Below are positions 33,683 to 41,050 of a DNA stretch of 64,000 bases, in pieces. The number at the start of each line of letters is the position of its first letter. The stretch's first letter is position 1. The notes below the pieces were generated by a model. That model worked only from the letters and a program-made list of their open reading frames with translations. It searched no databases and was not told where the DNA came from. Position numbers and translations under genes: made by a program. The stretch spans positions 1-64,000 of the forward strand of contig JAEYWK010000153.1 of assembly GCA_023431345.1 (NCBI GenBank), written 5' to 3'. The stretch is from Pseudomonadota bacterium. Lineage in GTDB: Bacteria > Myxococcota_A > Polyangia > Polyangiales > Polyangiaceae.

Positions 33683-34603
33683 CTAGCCGCTGCGCCGCAA
33701 GCCGGCCCCTGCTAGCCGACGCGCCCGCAGCGCGACGAGCTTCCCCGGCCACGACTCCAAGCGGAAGAACGCCAAATAGGGCACCCACGACAACGGGTAA
33801 GGAAATGAAATGTGCATGAGCGCCGCGACGCCCACGTGAAAGCTCCACGCCGCGAGCGCCCAGATGAGCGCAAGCCGGCGTGAAAGCAGCACGAGCGGCG
33901 CGCCCAGCTCCACGAGCAGCGTCAGCACCGCCAGAGGTGGGAACAGCTGCGGGTGCCGCACGAACCACACGCCGAGCGCGGAAGCGGAGCGACCGAGCTC
34001 GATTTTTCGCAGGTTGTCGTAGGCTATCTGGACGCGCAGCTGCTCGCCCTCGAGCCAGCCGAAGCCGCCGAGCTTCAGCTTGGCCACGCCCGCGACGAAG
34101 TACGTCGCGACCGTCAACGCGCAGGCCAGCTGCAAGACTCGCGCGTAGCGATCGTCGTCGGCCGGCGTCGCCCTGCCCCGGCGAGCGTCGAGGCTGAGCG
34201 CGTCGGCGGCGGGAGCGAGCCCGAGCAGCAGCACGTGCAAGACGAGCAAGTTCTCGGTATGAAAGATCATGCCGAACGAGCTTCGGTAGCTCGTGACCCA
34301 GAGCAGCGCCACGGCGAACGCGGGCGCACACCAGCGGAAGCGGTAGCCGACGGTGAACGCCACGCCCAGCGGCAACGCCGCCACCAGCGCCACCACCACG
34401 ACCGCGTAGGGCAGAGGCGCGCTCAGCACCGTCGAAAGGCCCACGGGCGCGAATTCCCAGCTCGCCAAGCGCGCCACGCTGGTCAGCGTCGGCGAGCTCA
34501 GTATCAGGTAGCACAGCGCGAAGGCGCCGACGGCAAAGCGAAACGCGCCCAGGCGAGCCGCAGGATCCGGCTCACGCAGCGCGTCCAGCCAGCGCTCGCT
34601 CAC
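33683..34603 (-). CDS. HTTM (vitamin K-dependent gamma-carboxylase-like) membrane protein
   Basis: 306 aa from GTG 34603, which overlaps the upstream stop by 4 nt (GTGA). A much longer frame running to 35140 is only a read-through of the upstream gene in another frame. Six or more membrane helices are visible, with HTTM-type segments 'RLGAFRFAVGAFALCYLILS', 'YRSSFGMIFHTENLLVLHVL', 'CALTVATYFVAGVAKLKLGG' and 'HVGVAALMHISFPYPLSWVP'. HTTM proteins are the bacterial relatives of the membrane part of vitamin K-dependent carboxylase; their role in bacteria is largely unknown. The upstream partner is a small single-helix membrane protein. Confidence 0.85.
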   Translation of the reverse strand: MSERWLDALREPDPAARLGAFRFAVGAFALCYLILSSPTLTSVARLASWEFAPVGLSTVLSAPLPYAVVVVALVAALPLGVAFTVGYRFRWCAPAFAVALLWVTSYRSSFGMIFHTENLLVLHVLLLGLAPAADALSLDARRGRATPADDDRYARVLQLACALTVATYFVAGVAKLKLGGFGWLEGEQLRVQIAYDNLRKIELGRSASALGVWFVRHPQLFPPLAVLTLLVELGAPLVLLSRRLALIWALAAWSFHVGVAALMHISFPYPLSWVPYLAFFRLESWPGKLVALRARRLAGAGLRRSG

Positions 34604-35043
34604 GAGCCGCCTCCCACGCGGCAGCGCTTCAGAACTTGGCGTCGCTCCGGAGCCGGCTCCACCTCGAAATAGCGAATGGGATCGAACTCGGCTGCCACCA
34701 GCTCGACGCGACGCACCTCGGCGAAGCGCGGCGTCGCCGCCACGTTGCGCGCAATGCGCTCGCAGAGCGGGGTGAGCGCGACGCTCCCTTGCCGCGCGGC
34801 GCGCTTCAGCGTGACGAGCGCCTGCATGACAGGACCGTTGGCGACGAGCTCCGGCGGGAGAGCGACGCGCTGGCGCCCGCGGGTCACGCCTTCGGCGACG
34901 TGCAGCAGCGGGCGCTCGCGGCGCTGCGCGAACATGGGGTAGGTGGAGAACGGGAAGCCATCCTGGCCGGCGCCGCGAAAGAGCGGCAAGAGCGCCATCA
35001 CCACCAATGAAAGACCCCAAGCGAAAGTCAGCCAGCGCGGCAT
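34600..35043 (-). CDS. small single-pass membrane protein, HTTM partner
   Basis: 147 aa from ATG 35043 (GGTGAAG just upstream); a TTG 25 codons earlier is an alternative. One N-terminal helix (WLTFAWGLSLVVMALLPLF) is followed by a soluble domain of about 120 residues with 'GFPFSTYPMFAQRRERP' and 'EVRRVELVAAEFDPIRYFEV'. The FSTYPMF motif is typical of the small protein commonly encoded beside HTTM genes. The C-terminal domain would lie in the periplasm. GTGA overlap with the HTTM gene indicates co-translation. Confidence 0.75.
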   Translation of the reverse strand: MPRWLTFAWGLSLVVMALLPLFRGAGQDGFPFSTYPMFAQRRERPLLHVAEGVTRGRQRVALPPELVANGPVMQALVTLKRAARQGSVALTPLCERIARNVAATPRFAEVRRVELVAAEFDPIRYFEVEPAPERRQVLKRCRVGGGS

Positions 35044-35160
35044 CTTCACCGGACTTTGGCGCAGCAAACGGCGTGAGTCGATGCCACCCTGGCCAATTGC
35101 CACGGTCAGCTGCTGCAATGACCATAGTCACAGCGGACAAAGCGCGGTGTCGTAGCTGAC

Positions 35161-36267
35161 GTGACGAAGGCGGTTTGGGTCAACGGGGGAGTGGTTTTGA
35201 GAGGTCGAGCGGAGAGCGCTGACCTGACGCGCCGTCCCCCGCCACCGCTCGAGGGCGAGCGCGCGCGCCGCGGCCCGTGGTTCTGTCGCTCGGCCATGGT
35301 CGTCCAGCTGCTGGCTGCCTCCACGTGGGTGGCGCTCTGCGTGAGTGGGCAGGCCGGGCAGTCGACGGCGATCGCGGTCGCCTTCAGCGCCGCGGGCGCG
35401 GCCGCTTGGCTCGCCGCGCTCGTGGTACATCACCGCCCCGAGCACGACCGTCGCACGAAGTACAACGCGCTCTTGTCGGGGCAAGCGCTGCTGAGCTGGG
35501 GCCTGCTCTTCGCTTACTACCCGGGCCCGCGCCAGGCGGCGCTCGACGTGGGTGTCGTTGCGTCCCTGCTCTTGCTCCTGCTACCGCAAGCTTGGGCCAT
35601 TCATCTGTTGTTGCGGGCCGACCTCCGCGCCGCGGAAGACGCGGCGAGCTTCCGGCGGGCCGTCAAGCTGTATCGAATCACGCGCTGGGCCGGCGCGGGC
35701 TTGGGCTGGCGCAGCGCCTGCGCGTTCGTGCTCGCCCGCCTACTGGATCCGACCGGGTACTGCTTCTTCTTGGTGCGCTATCTCGCCGCCGAGAAGCTGA
35801 AGCACGAGGGCGTGCTCTACCTGCGCGCCTTCGGCGAGCCCCAGGCCGATAGCCTCACGGCGCAAGCCATCGTGCCGCTCACCGAGCGCCTGCCCGTCTC
35901 CGCTTGGGTGCACGAGCGGCCCGCCGACGCGCGCGTCTACCGTCACTTTGCCGCAGGGCTCGGGGTCAGCGCCATCCGCGTGGATGACGCCGATTGGCAG
36001 CTCTGGCTCGAGCACCAGCTGCGCCGCGCCCTAGCCGTCATCGTCGACGCCAGCGCCGAAGGCGTGAGTCTCAGCTACGAGCTCAAGCTCGCTCTGCAGC
36101 TCCTCCCTCGCGAGCGAATCGTCGTGCTCCTGCCCGAGGGACTTCGGGAGCCTCGCTCCGGGCTGAGCTCGATCACGTTCGACGCGCCCTCCCCGAGCCA
36201 AGTCACGCCGCCACTCGCGGCCTGGCTCGAGCGCCTCGTGGAAGCAGCGCCGAGCCGCGCGCGCTGA
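35161..36267 (+). CDS. membrane protein with LRSF/TIR-like C-terminal domain
   Basis: 368 aa, GTG start. Four or five membrane helices in residues about 45-210 are followed by a cytosolic domain of about 140 residues beginning 'EGVLYLRAFGEPQADSL'. This and the later 'VDDADWQLWLEHQLRRALAV', 'IVDASAEGVSLSYELKLALQ' and 'ERIVVLLPEG' follow the layout of an alpha/beta domain often placed after membrane helices, whose first strand usually reads LRSF and which has TIR-like features (inference). A TIR-type NADase function cannot be claimed, because I see no clear catalytic Glu context. It is divergent from the HTTM pair. Confidence 0.65.
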   Translation: MTKAVWVNGGVVLRGRAESADLTRRPPPPLEGERARRGPWFCRSAMVVQLLAASTWVALCVSGQAGQSTAIAVAFSAAGAAAWLAALVVHHRPEHDRRTKYNALLSGQALLSWGLLFAYYPGPRQAALDVGVVASLLLLLLPQAWAIHLLLRADLRAAEDAASFRRAVKLYRITRWAGAGLGWRSACAFVLARLLDPTGYCFFLVRYLAAEKLKHEGVLYLRAFGEPQADSLTAQAIVPLTERLPVSAWVHERPADARVYRHFAAGLGVSAIRVDDADWQLWLEHQLRRALAVIVDASAEGVSLSYELKLALQLLPRERIVVLLPEGLREPRSGLSSITFDAPSPSQVTPPLAAWLERLVEAAPSRAR

Positions 36268-36328
36268 CGGCGCTGCACCCGCGCACGCCCCCCCCTCGCC
36301 CCGCGGCACGAGCCGCGCTTCACGCGCG

Positions 36329-38539
36329 TCAGGGCAGCTTCATGCCGAGCGCCTGGACCAAAAAGGCCCACTGATCGGCGGCTTCCTCGATGCGCTTGTC
36401 CGTCGGAATGCCCTCGCCGTGGCCGGCGCGCGTCTCGATCCGGATCAGAATCGGGCTGGGGCCCGCTTGCGCGTGCTGCAGCGCCGCCGCGAACTTGAAG
36501 GAATGCGCGGGCACCACGCGATCGTCGTGATCGGCGGTCGTGATCAGGGTCGGTGGGTAGCTGACGCCCGGGCGTAGGTTGTGCAGCGGCGAGTAGCGGT
36601 ACAGCACCTGAAAGTCCTCTGCCACGTCCGGGGAGCCGTAGTCGTCGACCCACGACCAGCCGATCGTGAACTTGTGGAAGCGCAGCATGTCGTGCACACC
36701 CACGCCCGGCAGCGCCGCGCCGAACAGCTCCGGACGTTGCGCGAGCATCGCTCCCACCAGCAAGCCACCGTTCGAGCGCCCGGAGATCGCCAGCTTTTCC
36801 CGCGACGTCACGCCTTCGCGCACCAGGTACTCGGCAGCGGCGCTGAAGTCATCGAAGACGTTCTGCTTCTTCGCGCGCTTTCCGGCCTCGTGCCACGAGC
36901 TACCGTACTCACCTCCGCCGCGCAAATTCGGCGTCGCGAGCACCCCGCCCAGCTCGAGCCACGCCAGGTTCGCGACCCGAAACGTCGGCGTGATCGCGAT
37001 GTTGAAACCACCGTAGCCATAGAGGAGGCAAGGCGTGCTCGGCCCCAGCGCGAGGCCTTTCTTGTAGGTCAAGAACATCGAGATGCGGGTGCCGTCTTTG
37101 CTGGGATAGAACACCTGCCGAGTCTCGAACGCTGCCGGATCGAACTCGACGTTGGGCCTGCGGAACGGCTCGCTCACCCGCTGCGCGAGGTCGAAGCGTA
37201 GCTGCTCACGCGGCGTGGAGAAGCTCTCGTAGCTGACGAACACGTCGCTACGCTTCTCGTCGCCTTCGGAGAGCCACGCCGTGCCGAGCCCGGGCAACGG
37301 CAGCGTCTGCTCGAGCTGCCCGCGCTCGTCGTAGACGCGCAGCTCCGTGAAGGCGTTCTTCAAATAGTTGGCGACGAGACGTCCGCCCACGCGCTCCACC
37401 TGCTGCAGCGTCTCGCCGGCTTGGGGGATGACGTCGACGAAGCGCGGGCGTCGCTCGGCCAAGTCGACGGCGACGACGCGACCGCGCGGCGCGCCCGCGT
37501 CGGTCTTGAACCAGAGCTTATCGCCGCGACTGCCGATGAACGAATACTCGTGACTCAGCGTCGGCACGAGCTCGGTGGGCTTCGCCTCCGGTCGTCGCAG
37601 ATCGACGTAGAGCACCGCGTTCTTCGGGTCCGTGCCCTCGTTGATCGAGATCAACAAGTACCGACCGTCGCGCGTGACGATCGGATAGAAGCTGTGCTTC
37701 TTCTGGTCAGGGCGCTCGTAGACCAGACGATCGTCGGCCTGGGCCTGCCCCAAGCGGTGGAAATAGAGCTTGTTGTAGTAGTTGGCGGCCTCCAGCGACT
37801 GCCCTGGTTGCGGCTCCGCGTAGCGGCTGTAGTAGAAGCCGCTGCCGTCTCTCGTCCAGGCTACCCAAGAAAACTTCGTCCATTGGATCGAGTCGGGCAG
37901 GTCATTACCGTCGTCGACCCGGCGCACCCGCCACTCCGTCCAATCGGAGCCCGCGCGCGACAGCCCGTACGCCACCAGCTTGCCATCTTCGCTCGGGACG
38001 ACTCCTTTGAGGGCCACGGTGCCGTCGGCCGCGAGCTCATTGACGTCGAGCAAGAGCTGGGGCTCCGCGCCCAGCGCCGCGAGCCAATACAAGCGCGGCT
38101 GATTGAGCAGCCCAGGGTTATAGCGGTAGAAATAGCGACCGCCGCGCTCAGTCGGCAAATCCCAGCGCTCGATCTGCCACAGCTCCTTCATGCGCGCCCG
38201 AAGCCGCGCCCGCTCCGGGATCTGCTCGAGGAAGCGGAAGGTGAGCCGGTTCTGCTCGTCGATCCACGCCTTCGTGGCGGAGCTGCTCGACTGCTCGAGC
38301 CATCGATACGGATCCGCCACCTCCACGCCGTGCAGCGTTTCGACGAGCGGATCGCGGCGGCTCTTCGGATAGTCGAAGCGCTGAGCGGCGGAAGTCGCGG
38401 CCGACGGCGCCGTAGCCGCAGGCGCGACCTCACGCGGCGCCGGCGGGGCAGACGCGGCACAGGCCCCGCACACTAGCGCGCCGGTAAGCAGGCCACCGAA
38501 CCCAAGCTTACCGTGGTTACCGAAGGAAAGCGCTCGCAC
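36329..38539 (-). CDS. prolyl oligopeptidase (S9A) family serine peptidase, exported
   Basis: 736 aa from GTG 38539 (GAGGAG just upstream); longer frames would overlap the upstream ABM gene. An N-terminal hydrophobic segment (GFGGLLTGALVCGACAAS) is a signal peptide with a poor lipobox, so either a lipoprotein or a periplasmic enzyme. The seven-bladed propeller begins after 'VETLHGVEVADPYRWLEQ', the S9A entry motif. The hydrolase domain has the nucleophile S589 in GRSNGG, the acid in 'TADHDDRVVPAHS' and the base in 'RAGHGEGIP'; 'LRGGGEYGSSWHEAG' is also conserved. It cleaves after proline in short peptides. It follows the CheY/CheX/ABM unit with a 49-nt gap and may belong to it. Confidence 0.94.
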   Translation of the reverse strand: MRALSFGNHGKLGFGGLLTGALVCGACAASAPPAPREVAPAATAPSAATSAAQRFDYPKSRRDPLVETLHGVEVADPYRWLEQSSSSATKAWIDEQNRLTFRFLEQIPERARLRARMKELWQIERWDLPTERGGRYFYRYNPGLLNQPRLYWLAALGAEPQLLLDVNELAADGTVALKGVVPSEDGKLVAYGLSRAGSDWTEWRVRRVDDGNDLPDSIQWTKFSWVAWTRDGSGFYYSRYAEPQPGQSLEAANYYNKLYFHRLGQAQADDRLVYERPDQKKHSFYPIVTRDGRYLLISINEGTDPKNAVLYVDLRRPEAKPTELVPTLSHEYSFIGSRGDKLWFKTDAGAPRGRVVAVDLAERRPRFVDVIPQAGETLQQVERVGGRLVANYLKNAFTELRVYDERGQLEQTLPLPGLGTAWLSEGDEKRSDVFVSYESFSTPREQLRFDLAQRVSEPFRRPNVEFDPAAFETRQVFYPSKDGTRISMFLTYKKGLALGPSTPCLLYGYGGFNIAITPTFRVANLAWLELGGVLATPNLRGGGEYGSSWHEAGKRAKKQNVFDDFSAAAEYLVREGVTSREKLAISGRSNGGLLVGAMLAQRPELFGAALPGVGVHDMLRFHKFTIGWSWVDDYGSPDVAEDFQVLYRYSPLHNLRPGVSYPPTLITTADHDDRVVPAHSFKFAAALQHAQAGPSPILIRIETRAGHGEGIPTDKRIEEAADQWAFLVQALGMKLP

Positions 38540-38588
38540 GGCTCCTCGCGTAACGCGGCCGGGCGCGGAACTGAAGCCCGCGCGCGCC

Positions 38589-38894
38589 CTAAGGCCGCTG
38601 CCAGCGCGACTCACGACGCTGCTCGCAAACTTGGAGCGAGTACTCCTCGTAGTAAACGTCACGGCCGCTCTGCTGCGCGGCGCGGTGCTCGGCGTGGGCG
38701 CCCCAGGCTGCTACTTGCTCGGCCGTCTCGAACTCGATGATCGTGAGGCGCTCGCCGTCTGGAGCCACGAAATCCTTGGTGGCGATGAAACCGGGCATCT
38801 GCGAGGCGAGCTCGTACATGCGCTCGCCCAGCTCGAAGTAATCCTTGGGAGGAGCGTCAGCGCGTAATCGGTTCCTGAAAACCACCACCATCAT
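38589..38894 (-). CDS. ABM (antibiotic biosynthesis monooxygenase-like) domain protein
   Basis: 101 aa, ATG only 3 nt after the stop of the upstream CheX-type gene, with AGGG as ribosome-binding site. The dimeric alpha/beta barrel pattern is clear: 'MVVVFRNRL', 'GERMYELASQMPGFIATKDF', 'ERLTIIEFETAEQVAAWGAH' and 'DVYYEEYSLQV'. Members are small cofactor-free oxygenases or haem-degrading enzymes; the specific reaction is not predictable. It sits at the end of a two-component-like operon, which is unusual for this domain. Confidence 0.85.
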   Translation of the reverse strand: MMVVVFRNRLRADAPPKDYFELGERMYELASQMPGFIATKDFVAPDGERLTIIEFETAEQVAAWGAHAEHRAAQQSGRDVYYEEYSLQVCEQRRESRWQRP

Positions 38895-38897
38895 GCC

Positions 38898-39800
38898 CTA
38901 AAGGTAGCGGATTTCGCCGAGCCCGAGCACCTTGTTGGTGACGGGAGCGTGCAGCTTCCGGCGATCGAAGTCTGCCAAGTAATACTCCAGGCTCAGGCGC
39001 AACGCGCCTCGCGCCAAGGTCACGGCGAACGAAGGTTGCCGACCGGGATAGCGCGGCGGGCTGCCGGAAGCGCGAATGAAGATCGGCGTGCCGTGCTGGA
39101 TCGACACCGAGCGCTCGACGAAGAAGGCGTTGATGCGGCCCAAGATCTGGTTGCAGAGCTCGCCAACCAGGTCCTCCATGCAATCGATGCGAACGGGCCG
39201 CACCCCCGGCAGGTAGGCCTCGTACAGCGCCCGGGCGTCGTCGCTGGTCAGCCCCGCCATCAGGTGTCCGGAGATGCCGCCCGAGAAGGGGATCACGGCG
39301 CTCAAGTCGGACAGCGCCGTTTGCTTGGCGGCCAGGAACGAGCCGCTCTCCACGTGAAACCCACCCAGCGTGCCGAGCACCTCGAGCGCCGCCCCCTTCA
39401 CGGCGTCCGCGATCGCGGGCGGATAGAAGTGCTCGGTCAAGAGCTCGGAGATCGCCGTGCGCAGCTCATCGGCGCGGAACGGCTCACGCAGGACGCGATC
39501 GGGCTCGAGGTCAGCCCGCGGTGGTGACGACGGCGGCGTATCGCCTCTCACCCCCCAAATGATGCGCGCGTCGGGGGCGAGCTCGCGCACCCGCGGCACG
39601 AAATCCAAGCCCACGCCCGCCGTCGCGACGGCGCTGAGGATGATCAGCGAGACCTGCGAGCGAGCGCGGACGAGATCGAGGGCCGCGTCGAGCGTCGACA
39701 CCCAGATCACGCGAAAGCCCAGCTCGCTCAGCTCTTCCATCACGAACGACAACGAGCCGTCCGCCGTGTCGACGACGAGGACTTCCTTGTCCGTCATCAT
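38898..39800 (-). CDS. degenerate receiver fused to CheX-like phosphatase domain
   Basis: 300 aa, ATG overlapping the CheY stop (ATGA). Residues 5-125 have the receiver fold, but the phospho-acceptor Asp is replaced by Ser (S56 in LIILSAVA), the second acidic residue is missing (VVDTADG), and the conserved Lys is Glu (E106 in VLREPF), so it cannot be phosphorylated normally. Residues 130-300 resemble CheX-type phosphatases, with 'FSGGISGHLMAGLTSDDARA' and the catalytic pattern E214-x-x-N217 (GELCNQILGRIN). The protein may dephosphorylate the CheY encoded just upstream. Phosphatase activity is inferred from the ExxN motif. Confidence 0.8.
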   Translation of the reverse strand: MMTDKEVLVVDTADGSLSFVMEELSELGFRVIWVSTLDAALDLVRARSQVSLIILSAVATAGVGLDFVPRVRELAPDARIIWGVRGDTPPSSPPRADLEPDRVLREPFRADELRTAISELLTEHFYPPAIADAVKGAALEVLGTLGGFHVESGSFLAAKQTALSDLSAVIPFSGGISGHLMAGLTSDDARALYEAYLPGVRPVRIDCMEDLVGELCNQILGRINAFFVERSVSIQHGTPIFIRASGSPPRYPGRQPSFAVTLARGALRLSLEYYLADFDRRKLHAPVTNKVLGLGEIRYL

Positions 39801-40225
39801 TCGTGGTCGCTCGACGCCGACGGCGCGGGCGGCGCTGGCATCGACGGCGAGCTAGCGCGACCCTGCAGCGCCTTCTCGATCGCTTTCCACAGCAGGTCGG
39901 GCTTCACGGGCTTGAGGATCCAGGCGTTCGCGCCCGCGCGCTTGCCCTCCTCGGCGCGTGTCGTCGCGGCGTCGGAGGTGAGGATGAAGATCGGGGTGCT
40001 CTGGTGGTCGGGCACCTTGCGCAGCTCTTCGACCAAACGAATGCCGTCCATCACCGGCATGTGGATGTCGGCGATCACCAAGTCGATCGAGCTCTCTCGC
40101 GCGCGCCACAGCGCCTCGTTGCCGTTCTCGGCTTCGACTATCCGCGCCCCTTTGGCTTCGAGCGCCATTCGCAGCTGCGAACGGACCAGAGCCGAATCGT
40201 CCACGATCAGGATGCACCAACTCAT
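39797..40225 (-). CDS. CheY-like single-domain response regulator
   Basis: 142 aa, ATG with AGGGAGA 6 nt upstream. All receiver residues are present: acidic pocket D9-D10 (LIVDDSALVR), phospho-acceptor D53 (VIADIHMPVMDG), T83 (ILTSD) and K105 (AWILKPV). The last 25 residues are a Ser/Pro/Ala tail. There is no output domain, so it signals by protein contact. It heads a coupled unit with a CheX-type protein and an ABM protein, and a plausible promoter lies 42 nt upstream. Its kinase is not encoded next to it. Confidence 0.93.
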   Translation of the reverse strand: MSWCILIVDDSALVRSQLRMALEAKGARIVEAENGNEALWRARESSIDLVIADIHMPVMDGIRLVEELRKVPDHQSTPIFILTSDAATTRAEEGKRAGANAWILKPVKPDLLWKAIEKALQGRASSPSMPAPPAPSASSDHE

Positions 40226-40266
40226 GCGCTGTCTCCCTGGTCCGCTGAGCCGGACCGGAATCTTCC

Positions 40267-40296
40267 ATTGTAGTACGTCTCGCGCCTTCCACCCAA
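40267..40296 (-). promoter_or_regulatory. putative sigma-70-type promoter of the CheY operon
   Basis: On this strand TTGGGT (40296-40291) and TACAAT (40272-40267) are separated by 18 bp, giving a recognisable -35/-10 pair about 42 nt before the CheY ATG. The -10 matches TATAAT at five of six positions. The -35 is weak. Confidence 0.4.
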
Positions 40297-40500
40297 TGAG
40301 GCGAGCTTTTCACCTCAATAACAGATCTCCGCGTCAAGTAGGCGCGTGTAGGGCGGGAATCGCTCGGCCGGTCTCGCCGGCAGCCGACCGAGCCGTCTCA
40401 AACGATCCCAGCGCCGAAGGGCGCCTCGCCGCCGCCGCGCAGCCCGCCGAACGGCTCGTGACCGAGCGCTTGCCTTCGACGATTCCCCCGTCGGCGCTCA

Positions 40501-40517
40501 TCGGCCGCCCCGGCCGA
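40501..40517. promoter_or_regulatory. TCGGCCG-CCC-CGGCCGA inverted repeat
   Basis: A perfect 7-bp inverted repeat with a 3-nt centre lies 47 bp upstream of the start at 40565. It may be an operator or an RNA hairpin. It is GC-only apart from its ends, so a chance origin is possible. Confidence 0.3.
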
Positions 40518-40564
40518 GCCAGAATCCGCTCGCCTTCGCGCGGCGGCTCACTACGCTGCGCTCG

Positions 40565-41047
40565 ATGAGCGACGACCCGAGCGACGACGAGCTGGTGAGG
40601 CCCGCGCCGGCAAAGCCGAGCGACAAGAAGCCCGCGTCAGTTTGGGTCGCGCAGATCATGTGCGCGTTCGGCAGCGCTGGCGCCGCCTACTTCGCGCTAT
40701 CGCTCGGGGAGCTGACCGCGAAAGTGTCGATGGGGATGCTCGCCTTACTGTATGTCGGCTTGATCTACGGCACCGAGAAGCGTCATGCCTGGTCGCGCTG
40801 GTTCCTGGCCGCCTTCCTAGCGCTCGGAGCCGTCAGCACCTTCGTTCAGGCGCGTCAGCAGTCCAGCGGGGAGCTGAACCAGGCGCTCGGGCAGCCGCAG
40901 CTCGGGCCTGCGCAGCGCCGCGGCGTAGCCGCCGGCCAGGCTGCCAGCATCGTGCTCGTGATGCTACTGGCCGGCCGCCTCGCTTTCGGCGCCCCCGCGA
41001 AGCGCTACTTTGGCGCCGCTCCGTCAGCGCGTTCCGGCCAGGGCTGA
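40565..41047 (+). CDS. small multi-pass membrane protein of unknown function
   Basis: 160 aa, ATG. A charged N-terminal tail (MSDDPSDDELVRPAPAKPSD) precedes four predicted membrane helices at about 26-48, 52-70, 76-95 and 122-140. A short loop rich in Gln/Gly/Pro lies between helices 3 and 4. No family motif is recognised. It converges on a beta-helix lipoprotein gene 3 nt away and has its own upstream region. Confidence 0.7.
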   Translation: MSDDPSDDELVRPAPAKPSDKKPASVWVAQIMCAFGSAGAAYFALSLGELTAKVSMGMLALLYVGLIYGTEKRHAWSRWFLAAFLALGAVSTFVQARQQSSGELNQALGQPQLGPAQRRGVAAGQAASIVLVMLLAGRLAFGAPAKRYFGAAPSARSGQG

Positions 41048-41050
41048 GCG

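Larger units (their letters stand above)
40226..40564. other. 339-bp intergenic region, divergent promoters
   Basis: No convincing gene is seen between the CheY gene and the membrane-protein gene at 40565. The part near CheY is AT-richer than its surroundings and carries a promoter-like element. The part near 40565 is very GC-rich, with several short inverted repeats, the best at 40501-40517. Confidence 0.6.

Noticed and set aside
33683..35140. A single 485-aa frame covering the HTTM gene and its upstream partner
   Set aside because: Its first 180 residues are Arg/Ala-rich out-of-frame translation of the partner gene; the GTGA overlap at 34600-34603 gives the true start.
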